Shown in pieces: positions 24,367-31,179 of a stretch of 31,179 nt of DNA. The position numbers and the translations under genes are program-made. Every line of letters starts with the position of its first letter. The first letter of the stretch is position 1. Origin of the DNA: SOJZ01 sp964556565 (GTDB taxonomy: Archaea; Thermoproteota; Bathyarchaeia; Bathyarchaeales; Bathyarchaeaceae). The notes under the pieces were generated by a model. The model was given only the letters and a program-made list of their open reading frames with translations, made no database searches and was not told the origin of the DNA. Location of the stretch: the NCBI GenBank assembly GCA_964556565.1, contig CAZKWF010000021.1, positions 1 to 31,179 of the forward strand. The letters are read 5' to 3'.

Positions 24367-25665
24367 TTACAAGCCTATTAAAGTAAGAGCCGCAAGAAGG
24401 GCGATAGTTGTTATTGTATCAGCCAACGAGCTTTCAATAGGAATCACAAAGTTATCTGGGTCCCATCCTTTTCTGTATGTAAGTACCCCTATAGCATAAG
24501 CGATAACAACCATGGACAAGGCAGCCAAGATGTTTGTGACAAAAAGTAGCACCATGAATCTTAAGAGCTTCAATACGGACATCCCTTGTGTAACACATGA
24601 AATTATAGAGTAAAGCATAAACATCACAAGCGACGCCGCCCACGCACCACCTATCTCATTTAAATGCTGCTTAATCGATGCAAAAGACGACTTGAGCGTT
24701 CCCAAAACCAGCTTTGTAGTGGCAGTTGAACCCACAATGGACCCTACGCTTCCTATAGTATCGATTAACGCAGGGTAAACAATGTATATCTCCGGCCTAC
24801 TGCCAACAACTTCAGTAATTCTAGCGAGAAAAGAACCTGTAACGTTTACAATGAAAGCCACTAAAACTATAGTAAGAAAGGATTCTTTGATTGTCTTAAC
24901 AAATTCTTCTTCCCTAACATCTTTAGACAAAATATACAGCACAAGGCATAGAAAAACGAGGTTGAAAACTCCAATAAAATAATATCCTGTGAAGCTTAAC
25001 GAAAAGAAGGCATTCAGTACCAAAATGTAGCATGCAGTAACAACAATGTCAGCCACAGTGGAAATAATTGGATATACAGTGACATCAGGGTCCAACCCAC
25101 GCCTAAAAGACAGAACCGAAACAGCCACCGTAATCGGAGAAATGAGTACAAGTGACAATGCCATGGTCGCAATAACAACACCTAAAATAACGACAGAATC
25201 CATAAAATTGATTCCCAAGAAGAACATTCCAAAGAGCGAAGCAACTATCCCCAGCATAATGCTACTTTCAAGCGTCAGTACAATGGTTGCTCGCCACAGC
25301 GTGTAGAAATTTCTCGTGTTTTTAGTGAAGCCAACCCTCACGGTTCCTATGTGTAAGCCTGTGCTAAGGCGACCGCTAAATAAACCGCCTATGACCCCTC
25401 TCATACTTAGGATGCCTGGATATACAGCAAGCGTCCATGGAGCAAGAGAGAAAATTCCAAAATATACGGCGAGTAGCACCCCAGCCAGAATAGCACCCAA
25501 ATTGAATGACAACGAAAAAATGGATTGCTTGAATCTTTGAGGGAATCTATCCAGATGAATGTTTAGGAAACTTCGTAGCACGCTTCGCTGAACTCTCTGG
25601 GTAGATGACGCAGTTTCTCTGTAGATTCGTAACAGTATCTCGTTGGTTATGTTGCGAACCGTCAT
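24367..25665 (-). CDS. MgtE/SLC41-like divalent cation transporter, duplicated
   Basis: A 432-residue membrane protein made of two related MgtE-type membrane domains in tandem, without the cytosolic N and CBS domains of bacterial MgtE. The repeats show in the signature pairs GLDPDVTVYPIISTVADIV (about residue 196) and GWDPDNFVIPIESSLADTIT (about residue 405), the acidic pore motif of MgtE. Transport of Mg2+ or a related cation is expected. The ATG at 25665 is preceded by GAGGGTGA; the GTG at 25674 would lie inside that site, so ATG is preferred. A long leader with three hairpins precedes the gene. Ion specificity is inferred. Confidence 0.87.
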   Translation of the reverse strand: MTVRNITNEILLRIYRETASSTQRVQRSVLRSFLNIHLDRFPQRFKQSIFSLSFNLGAILAGVLLAVYFGIFSLAPWTLAVYPGILSMRGVIGGLFSGRLSTGLHIGTVRVGFTKNTRNFYTLWRATIVLTLESSIMLGIVASLFGMFFLGINFMDSVVILGVVIATMALSLVLISPITVAVSVLSFRRGLDPDVTVYPIISTVADIVVTACYILVLNAFFSLSFTGYYFIGVFNLVFLCLVLYILSKDVREEEFVKTIKESFLTIVLVAFIVNVTGSFLARITEVVGSRPEIYIVYPALIDTIGSVGSIVGSTATTKLVLGTLKSSFASIKQHLNEIGGAWAASLVMFMLYSIISCVTQGMSVLKLLRFMVLLFVTNILAALSMVVIAYAIGVLTYRKGWDPDNFVIPIESSLADTITTIALLAALTLIGL

Positions 25666-25706
25666 CGCACTCACCCTCGCCCATCTTGTGTCTCCTCCGC
25701 TCTTTG

Positions 25707-25788
25707 GATAACGCGTTATCAGGGTAGACGGTGCCAGTAGACATGTCTCTGCTGGTTTCTGGAACCAAGCATGACTCAGGCTTGCCAG
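25707..25788 (-). promoter_or_regulatory. Hairpin-rich leader upstream of the MgtE-like gene
   Basis: Three consecutive hairpins can be drawn. GATAACGCGTTATC (25707-25720) is a perfect 14-bp palindrome. CCAG and CTGG (25734-25737, 25752-25755) enclose the palindrome AGACATGTCT. CTGG-AAC-CAAGC pairs with GCTTG-CCAG (25759-25788). A TATA-like TTTAAGA on the minus strand near 25858 would give a leader of about 165 nt. This could be a cation-sensing leader or a set of operators. No known riboswitch consensus is recognised. Confidence 0.4.
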
Positions 25789-25957
25789 GCTCTAACACTA
25801 TTTCTTTAGCTCGTTGCGTTTCCAAAGAGTGCTAGAACTTCATAAACTCACGTTCTTAAAGATTTTTTGTAGGCCTCAACATCTAGGCGTTATCAAACCG
25901 TGGACCCGCTATGTAGGCGGTGACTGGAGAACCCGTTTTTCATCAACATTTGATGAG

Positions 25958-26482
25958 TTAGCAGAACCCACTGTCTTTAGGAAGAAAATTCGATAGAAGA
26001 TCGGTCAAATGTTTTGCCGCTTCCTTTAGTTCTGCTGTTAACCCTTCTCCAAAGCTGGTGTCCTTTGGCTGTATCACGAGGAGCGCGATCTTAGCACCTG
26101 TTGCTTTTGCGAGGTATTCGCAAAATATTTGGAGAGGTAACGCATGAGTTGATATAGCGGTCTGTTCTGCCATCTTGTCTGGGTCTACAAGCCTTGAGGA
26201 CCCAGGTTTTTGATTCAGAAGCCCTGCGTCAATGAGCAGCACATGTGTGGGTTCAAACTTGGTTATCGGCCCTATAAAGCTCTCAGGAACCGTTTCGCAC
26301 TCTATCAAGTGAACACATTGCGAAACTTTTCCACGCAGGTTTTCTACAACCGTGACTCCAACAGAATCATCTTTTCGAAGCGGATTTCCAATACCCGTGA
26401 CCACAACCTTCCGAGCATCAGAAAGCCAGTTCTTCAACTTGTCCTTGAGTTCGTTTGTGTCTGTTGTGTGCTGCTTTTTCAT
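25958..26482 (-). CDS. Hydrogenase maturation protease (HyaD/HycI family)
   Basis: A 174-residue endopeptidase that removes the C-terminal extension of a [NiFe] hydrogenase large subunit after nickel insertion. The defining motif GIGNPLRKDDSVG lies at about residues 31-43, with a metal-binding acid in the DDSVG segment; a second conserved acid is in LLIDAGL and a His is in ISTHALPL. The ATG start has no strong ribosome-binding site. It is on the minus strand 45 bp after hdrB. Its natural substrate is MvhA (29345-30802), which keeps a C-terminal tail beyond its DPCxxCxxH motif. Confidence 0.92.
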   Translation of the reverse strand: MKKQHTTDTNELKDKLKNWLSDARKVVVTGIGNPLRKDDSVGVTVVENLRGKVSQCVHLIECETVPESFIGPITKFEPTHVLLIDAGLLNQKPGSSRLVDPDKMAEQTAISTHALPLQIFCEYLAKATGAKIALLVIQPKDTSFGEGLTAELKEAAKHLTDLLSNFLPKDSGFC

Positions 26483-26527
26483 TTGTCAGTTCTCTTCGTG
26501 TAAGCATAAAAATGCAATGCCAAATGA

Positions 26528-27409
26528 TCACTGACTACAAATCTTCACAATTTCAGCCGCATTTACTCTAAGGTCTTTCAAGGCTAGTTCTTCTGGGGCG
26601 ATGCCCATGGCCAGCCCTAAAAGCTGTGGATAGTGGAGCACGGGTATGCCAATTTTTTCGTTAAAGGTCCTTTCCATTCTGGGTTGGTTGAGGTCATACA
26701 TTATGTGGCAATACGGACACACAGTAATCATTGCCTGCGCCCCCACCGCCCCAACGTGACCAAGTTTTTCCCTAGCCAACTGAAGTGGAATTTTGTCGTT
26801 TACACCGACTATTGGTGCGCCGCAACACTCCGTCTCATCCATGTAGTCCAAGCATTTTGCGCCGGTCACTTGAATTAGTTTCTTTAGAGTTGTAGGGTTT
26901 TCTGGGTCTTCAAAGCCTATGTACTTTGCAGGGCGAACGACATGACACCCGCTGTGTTGCGCCACGCGAAGTTGATTAAGTGGGTTTTGAATAGTTTCTT
27001 TTATTTTTTCAAAGCCGACATCTTCTGCGAGAACGTGAATGAGATGTTTAACCGTTATCGTTCCCTTAAATTCCATGCCTATTTCCTTCAAGTATCCGTT
27101 AACCTTCTCCTTGACTTCTTTGTCTTCCTTGAGTTCTTTGTTTACATGGTTTAGAATACCGAAACATCCGTTGCATAGGGTCATGATGTTCAAATTTTGT
27201 TGTTCTGCCAAACATAGGTTTCGTGCTGCCAATGTGAGCATCATGTCGTGGTTTACTGGATCCAGTGGAAATCCACAGCAATTGAACTCTGGCATCTCCA
27301 CCAGTTCTACGCCAAGTTTGTCTAGAACTTTTCTGGCGGAAATCTCGTAGCTAGGAAGTCTGTAGGGGATAGCACATCCCAGAAAAAGCAGGTACTTTGA
27401 CTTTGCCAT
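26528..27409 (-). CDS. hdrB: Heterodisulfide reductase subunit B-like (HdrB)
   Basis: The catalytic-type subunit of Hdr, carrying two CCG domains that bind non-cubane [4Fe-4S] clusters and reduce a disulfide. From the ATG at 27409 the protein has 293 residues. The first CCG domain shows FLGCAIP, FNCCGFPLD and LCNGC; the second shows HSGCHVV, TECCGAPIVG and VCPYC. The frame is open upstream to 27457, but the ATG at 27409 starts next to the hdrC stop and follows GAGGTGGGG. It is translationally coupled to hdrC. If no CoM/CoB chemistry exists in the host, the disulfide substrate is unknown. Confidence 0.94.
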   Translation of the reverse strand: MAKSKYLLFLGCAIPYRLPSYEISARKVLDKLGVELVEMPEFNCCGFPLDPVNHDMMLTLAARNLCLAEQQNLNIMTLCNGCFGILNHVNKELKEDKEVKEKVNGYLKEIGMEFKGTITVKHLIHVLAEDVGFEKIKETIQNPLNQLRVAQHSGCHVVRPAKYIGFEDPENPTTLKKLIQVTGAKCLDYMDETECCGAPIVGVNDKIPLQLAREKLGHVGAVGAQAMITVCPYCHIMYDLNQPRMERTFNEKIGIPVLHYPQLLGLAMGIAPEELALKDLRVNAAEIVKICSQ

Positions 27410-27410
27410 T

Positions 27411-27962
27411 TTAAGTCCCCACCTCTTCAAGCGTCTTCGAAAATCCTGTGACATCAAAAAGCTTCGCGACGCTTTCTAAGTTGGCTTTTGGCAAGGTGGG
27501 CAGTCCTTTCTGCTGTCTCTTTTTGAGCCGCAGGTCTGAAATCACGTATGCGTAGCCTGTTTTTAGGATGTTAGAAGCTTGCTCTTTATAGCCGACAGGC
27601 ATACGCCCCCCTTCTACAGTTAGGTTTCGAAGAGCTCGTACAATGCTGGCGATTCCTACGTCTTGTGGGCAATGGTCAATACACGTAAAGCAGGTGGAAC
27701 AGAGCCAGATGACGTCGTTTGAAAGAAGCTTGTCCCTTAAGCCCAACTGGGTCATTCGGATGAGTTTTCTGGGTCTGTAGAAATCGTCAAATCGCGCTAT
27801 TGGGCAGTCTGCTGTGCACGTGCCGCACTGGAAGCACAGCATAACCTTCTCTGCGCCAGGAATCTTGCTGATCTCGTATTTGAATTTGGGGTCCATCTCG
27901 GTTGTTTTGAGCACTGTTTTCCGCTCGGTTCCCTTTTCTTCCGTTTTTTCCATCTCAGCCAC
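27411..27962 (-). CDS. hdrC: Heterodisulfide reductase subunit C-like (HdrC)
   Basis: The small iron-sulfur subunit of Hdr, which links HdrA to HdrB. It has 183 residues. Two [4Fe-4S] motifs are CFQCGTCTADCP (about residue 43) and CSTCFTCIDHCP (about residue 88). The N-terminus is charged and flexible. The GTG at 27962 overlaps the stop codon of the mvhD remnant; an ATG nine bases later is also possible. The gene order, mvhD remnant - hdrC - hdrB, is the remainder of a classical Hdr operon. Confidence 0.94.
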   Translation of the reverse strand: MAEMEKTEEKGTERKTVLKTTEMDPKFKYEISKIPGAEKVMLCFQCGTCTADCPIARFDDFYRPRKLIRMTQLGLRDKLLSNDVIWLCSTCFTCIDHCPQDVGIASIVRALRNLTVEGGRMPVGYKEQASNILKTGYAYVISDLRLKKRQQKGLPTLPKANLESVAKLFDVTGFSKTLEEVGT

Positions 27963-28227
27963 AGGTCTTACCTTCTCCCATTAAAAGGCTCTGACCAGTT
28001 TCTTCTATTTCCTTCGTCATGTCCTTAATAACCATTGCGAATCTGTCGCCCTCCGATGCGGACACCAACTCAAGTCTCAGACGCTCAGGCTCGAGACCGA
28101 GCTGTTCCAAAACCTTTTGCAGCAACAAAACTCTATTTTGCGCTATGTAGTTTCCCGGCAGGTAGTGGCAGTCGCCAAGGTGACACCCAGCAACGAGAAC
28201 TCCGTCTGCTCCGCTTCTGAAGTGGAA
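27955..28227 (-). pseudogene. mvhD: N-terminally truncated MvhD (F420-nonreducing hydrogenase subunit D)
   Basis: The minus strand encodes the C-terminal half of MvhD, which carries electrons from hydrogenase to HdrA. The readable part runs SGADGVLVAGCHLGDCHYLP, then GNYIAQNRVLLLQKVLEQLG and an SASEGDRFAMVIKDM segment, ending at TGA 27955. Homology begins abruptly at the SGADGV region; the first 50-55 residues with their CxxC and MCSGR motifs are missing. The frame stays open back to 28293 but has no ATG, GTG or TTG in its upstream part. The remaining part is undamaged, with no stop or frameshift, so the loss is recent, an assembly problem, or an unusual functional fragment. Its stop overlaps the hdrC start. 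Confidence 0.75.
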
Positions 28228-28409
28228 TATCCCTATTTTTGGAGATTTTACAGTAAATAAGCAATAGAATCGGGTATTTCTTTGTTTTGTATATTATTTA
28301 CATTCCAAAACATAAAAAAGGCGAGTAACGCGGGCGAATGGCTAAACTTAAATTTGAGAAGTTCTATTTCTATCAGATTCTAGTGTAATGTCTCCGTATG
28401 GGTGATCGT

Positions 28410-29348
28410 ATGGAAAAACTGAAATTTGCTTTATACTGGGCGGCTAGTTGTGGAGGTTGCGAAATCGCAGTTCTGGATATAAACGAGAAAATCTTGGACG
28501 TCGTTGCCAACGCTGACATCATCTTTTGGCCAGTGGCCATGGACATCAAATATAAAGACGTAGAGGCAATGCCCGACAAATACATTGATGTTTGTTTCTT
28601 CAACGGTGCAATCAGAACCGAAGAACAGGAACACATGGCTAAGCTTCTGAGGAAAAAAGCGAAAGTCTTGGTGGCCTTTGGCTCCTGCGCCTGTGACGGA
28701 TGTGTCATAAGCCTTGCAAACCTTTGGAATAAAGAAACAGTTTTTGAACGAGCGTACTCTGAAACTCCTTCAACGAAAAATCCTGACCGAGTGACACCGA
28801 AAACTTCTGTTAAGGTTAAAGAAGGAGAACTGAAACTACCTGAATTCTACGACACCGTGAAAACCCTAACCCAAACCGTAGACGTGGACTATTTTCTCTC
28901 AGGTTGCCCACCACCAGTTCCCCTCATACTTCAAGCTGTTGAAGCCATATTCAAGAACGAGCTACCTCCAAAAGGATCTGTTCTAATGCCAAACAAATCC
29001 ATCTGCGATGAATGCCCAAGAGAAAAAAAGGACAGACAGCTTTCTGAAATAAAAAGAATTTACGAAATCGATGACGACTTGAAAACGTGTTTTTGGGACC
29101 AAGGAGTAATATGCATGGGTCCGGCTACACGAGCAGGTTGCGGCGCTCAATGTCCAAACGTAAACATACCTTGCACTGGATGTGATGGCCCAGGTCCGCT
29201 CGTGACCGACCAAGGTGCCGCCGCAGTCAGCGCGCTTGCATCCATCGCTGTGAGTCCTGATGTCATTAATCAGGCCGTAGACCCTATTGGAACCTTCTAC
29301 AAATACTCCTTGGCTAGATCTATCCTGAGAAGGAAGGTGATGAAATGA
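28410..29348 (+). CDS. mvhG: F420-nonreducing hydrogenase small subunit G (MvhG)
   Basis: The iron-sulfur small subunit of group 3c [NiFe] hydrogenase, relaying electrons from the active site. It has about 312 residues. The proximal-cluster cysteines are in SCGGCE near the N-terminus, FGSCACDGC (about residue 91) and SGCPPPV (about residue 170). Further clusters use CDECPREKK, CFWDQGVICMGPATRAGC and CTGCDGPGP. The ATG at 28410 follows GGTGATC, an exact match to the archaeal anti-Shine-Dalgarno complement; an in-frame ATG also exists at 28398. A TATA-like CTTAAATTT lies near 28347. mvhA follows with a 4-bp overlap. Confidence 0.95.
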   Translation: MEKLKFALYWAASCGGCEIAVLDINEKILDVVANADIIFWPVAMDIKYKDVEAMPDKYIDVCFFNGAIRTEEQEHMAKLLRKKAKVLVAFGSCACDGCVISLANLWNKETVFERAYSETPSTKNPDRVTPKTSVKVKEGELKLPEFYDTVKTLTQTVDVDYFLSGCPPPVPLILQAVEAIFKNELPPKGSVLMPNKSICDECPREKKDRQLSEIKRIYEIDDDLKTCFWDQGVICMGPATRAGCGAQCPNVNIPCTGCDGPGPLVTDQGAAAVSALASIAVSPDVINQAVDPIGTFYKYSLARSILRRKVMK

Positions 29349-30802
29349 AGGAAATAGTTATAGATCCTATCACAAGGCTGGAAGGTCATGGAAAAATCAC
29401 CATATTCTTAAACGACGAGGGAAACGTGGAAAACGCCTACTTACAAATTCCGGAACTGAGAGGTTTTGAAAAGTTCTGTGAGGGCAGAAGAGCCGAAGAC
29501 CTGCCAATAATAACCACCCGCATCTGTGGTGTCTGCCCGGTTGCACATCATATGGCAAGTGCAAAGGCTTTAGACGCAGCATTTAATGTGGAACCGACGG
29601 AAACAGCTAAAAAATTAAGGGAACTGGAATATTGTGCTTATTATATCTACGATCACATACTTCACTTCTACTTTTTGGGAGCTCCAGACTTCGTAGTGGG
29701 ACCTGACGCCCCGCCAGCGAAAAGAAACATTCTTGGAGTGATAGAGAAGGTCGGCTTGAATATTGCTAAAGAAGTGATTAAGCACAGAGCCTATGGACAG
29801 AAGATGACAGGCATACTCGGGGGCAGACCAACGCATCCCGTCAGCGCATGTATACCCGGCGGGATCGCGAAGTTTTTGTCTGAGGAGGAGAGGCAAGAAA
29901 TAGAAAAAATGGTTAGAAGCTGCGTCGAGTTCGCAAAGTTCTCTCTGAAACTCTTCAACGATGTTGTTCTCAAAAACGTTGACTACGTAAACTTGATCAA
30001 GAGCGAACCTTACATTTTAAAGACCTATTACATGGGAACAGTTGACAAAAATAACAAAGTGAACTTCTACGACGGCGATGTCCGAGTAGTTGATCCAGAA
30101 GGAAAAGAGTTCGTGAAGTTTGCCCCCTCAGAATACTTGGGCATCATCGAAGAACACGTTGAACCATGGACCTACGTCAAACTACCCTATCTCAAAAAGA
30201 TTGGATGGAAAGGCTTAGTGGCGGGATCTGACAGTGGCATCTACAGAGTTGGCCCCCTTGGAAGACTGAACGCCGCAGAAGGCATGGCAACACCCTTAGC
30301 ACAGGAAGAGTACGAGAGGATGTACAAGACTCTCGGTGGAAAACCCGTTCACGCCACCTTGGCTTTCCACTGGGCTCGACTGATAGAGCTTATGTACGCA
30401 ACCGAACGGACATTGGAATTGGTCACAGATAAGGAAATAACAAGTAAAGATGTCAAGAACAAACCTGGAAAGCCCAGCGAAGGAGTTGGAATAGTCGAGG
30501 CTGCGAGGGGCACCCTGATTCACCACTATTGGCTGGATGAAAAAGCCTTAGCCAAAAAAGTCAACTTGGTAGTGGCTACAACCCACAACGCCCCAGGCAT
30601 TTGCATGTCCATAAAGAACGCTGCGAAGGGTCTTATACATAATGGCAAAGTCAGCGATGGACTGCTGAACATGGTGGAGATGGCCTTCAGAGCCTACGAT
30701 CCATGCTTTGCTTGCGCCACTCATTTTGCTATTGGTGAGATGCCCTTGGAAGTCAAGATTTACGATAATGAAAAACGACTGATAAAAACGATGAGAAGGT
30801 GA
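29345..30802 (+). CDS. mvhA: F420-nonreducing hydrogenase large subunit A (MvhA)
   Basis: The [NiFe]-bearing large subunit that splits H2. It has 485 residues. The N-terminal nickel-ligand motif is RICGVCPVAHH (about residue 59) and the C-terminal one is DPCFACATH (about residue 452). About 25 residues follow that His; these are the extension removed by the maturation protease encoded at 25958. All four nickel-binding cysteines are present, so the subunit appears active. It overlaps mvhG by four bases (ATGA). hdrA begins 9 bp after its stop, with GAGGGAT as ribosome-binding sequence, so mvhG-mvhA-hdrA form one operon. Confidence 0.96.
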   Translation: MKEIVIDPITRLEGHGKITIFLNDEGNVENAYLQIPELRGFEKFCEGRRAEDLPIITTRICGVCPVAHHMASAKALDAAFNVEPTETAKKLRELEYCAYYIYDHILHFYFLGAPDFVVGPDAPPAKRNILGVIEKVGLNIAKEVIKHRAYGQKMTGILGGRPTHPVSACIPGGIAKFLSEEERQEIEKMVRSCVEFAKFSLKLFNDVVLKNVDYVNLIKSEPYILKTYYMGTVDKNNKVNFYDGDVRVVDPEGKEFVKFAPSEYLGIIEEHVEPWTYVKLPYLKKIGWKGLVAGSDSGIYRVGPLGRLNAAEGMATPLAQEEYERMYKTLGGKPVHATLAFHWARLIELMYATERTLELVTDKEITSKDVKNKPGKPSEGVGIVEAARGTLIHHYWLDEKALAKKVNLVVATTHNAPGICMSIKNAAKGLIHNGKVSDGLLNMVEMAFRAYDPCFACATHFAIGEMPLEVKIYDNEKRLIKTMRR

Positions 30803-30811
30803 GGGATTAAA

Positions 30812-31179
30812 ATGGATCAAGTTAAAGTTGGAGTATTCCTGTCTGATTGTGGAAAACAGCTATCTGAAATCTTGGACTTCAATGCTTTAACCGATTATGT
30901 GAAAAAAGTTTCAGGCGTGGTTCTTGTCGGTAGAAGCAGTGAGTTTTGGCGTGGCAAAGGATTACAATTCATCGTTGATGCTATTAAAGATGGAAAGATA
31001 AACAGAGTCGTCGTTGCAGAGAGTCTCCCAAAGCTAAGCGAGGTTAACATCGTTCAAGCAGTTGAAAACGCAGGTCTCAATCCTTATCTGGTGGAAGTCA
31101 TCGACCTCAAAGACCACTGTGCGTGGCCTCATCGGAAAACACCCTCGGAAGCCACTGAAAAAGCCAAAGCCATGCTTCT
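30812..31179 (+). CDS. hdrA: HdrA-like subunit, N-terminal part (cut by window end)
   Basis: The first 122 residues of an HdrA-type protein, the flavoprotein that bifurcates electrons between ferredoxin and HdrB. It starts MDQVKVGVFLSDCG; further matches to the family are GKINRVVVAE, VENAGLNPYLVEVIDLKDHC and EATEKAKAM. The usual CHCG motif reads SDCG, and the usual second N-terminal Cys motif (MCSxPGQ-like) is replaced by RSSEFWRGKGLQ. The protein is therefore divergent at its first cluster site. ATG start with GAGGGAT upstream; third gene of the mvhG-mvhA operon. The FAD and ferredoxin domains lie outside the window. Confidence 0.82.
   Translation, partial: MDQVKVGVFLSDCGKQLSEILDFNALTDYVKKVSGVVLVGRSSEFWRGKGLQFIVDAIKDGKINRVVVAESLPKLSEVNIVQAVENAGLNPYLVEVIDLKDHCAWPHRKTPSEATEKAKAML

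Noticed and set aside
25547..25825. 92-residue minus-strand frame overlapping the MgtE-like start
   Set aside because: Its 3' part is a shadow of the transporter gene in another frame and its 5' part coincides with the hairpin leader. No recognisable domain; a leader peptide cannot be excluded.
28035..28220. 61-residue plus-strand frame
   Set aside because: Antisense to the mvhD remnant, whose minus-strand reading matches a known protein over about 90 residues.

Overview
The window looks like chromosomal DNA from an uncultured archaeon. The archaeal markers are the Nop5/fibrillarin pair for box C/D RNP rRNA methylation, an archaeal/eukaryotic-type IleRS, Trm1, archaeal RNase HII, AlaX, an archaeal HTH regulator family and a methanogen-type Mvh hydrogenase/heterodisulfide reductase cluster. 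TATA boxes about 25-30 bp before starts, many GTG/TTG starts and several likely leaderless genes fit this. The gene mix (tungsten aldehyde oxidoreductase, Mvh/Hdr, split class I fumarase, Asp-Asp RNase HII) best suggests the Bathyarchaeia/TACK side; that placement is inference. No rRNA, tRNA, CRISPR array or transposase was recognised.

Layout. 1-2041: a 52-base poly-C run at the contig edge, an M50 (site-2) membrane protease and a small HExxH protein. 2061-7084 (minus): ileS, then pyrK and pyrD for electron-coupled dihydroorotate oxidation. 7181-12671: information-processing genes, nop5-flpA, an HTH regulator, rnhB, a THEP1-like NTPase and trm1. 12765-15813: rhomboid protease, AlaX editing protein, a winged-helix regulator and an EamA transporter. 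15863-19370: fumarase beta and alpha subunits (minus), split by an unlisted 53-residue basic protein (minus) and a B12-binding radical SAM gene (plus). 19768-23548: M24 peptidase, tungsten AOR and its polyferredoxin partner. 23802-25665 (minus): a membrane hydrolase-like protein and a duplicated MgtE-type transporter with a hairpin-rich leader. 25958-31179: hydrogenase maturation protease, hdrB, hdrC and an N-terminally truncated mvhD (minus), then mvhG, mvhA and the start of hdrA (plus).

How the genes fit together. The right-hand cluster encodes an H2-oxidising, flavin-based electron-bifurcating Mvh-Hdr complex plus the protease that matures its large subunit. The AOR/ferredoxin pair would feed or draw low-potential electrons from aldehydes or acids. 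PyrD/PyrK and fumarase supply pyrimidine and C4-acid metabolism.

Most notable: (1) a dispersed intergenic repeat (core TATAGGGG-G-TC-T/C-A then AGAGAGA) in five copies at four loci, always in the same orientation upstream of a gene's TATA box; (2) mvhD reduced to its C-terminal half in the divergent promoter region of the hydrogenase operon; (3) an uncatalogued small basic protein inside the split fumarase locus; (4) strong strand-composition blocks tracking the repeat-bearing genes; (5) a three-hairpin leader before the Mg-type transporter gene.
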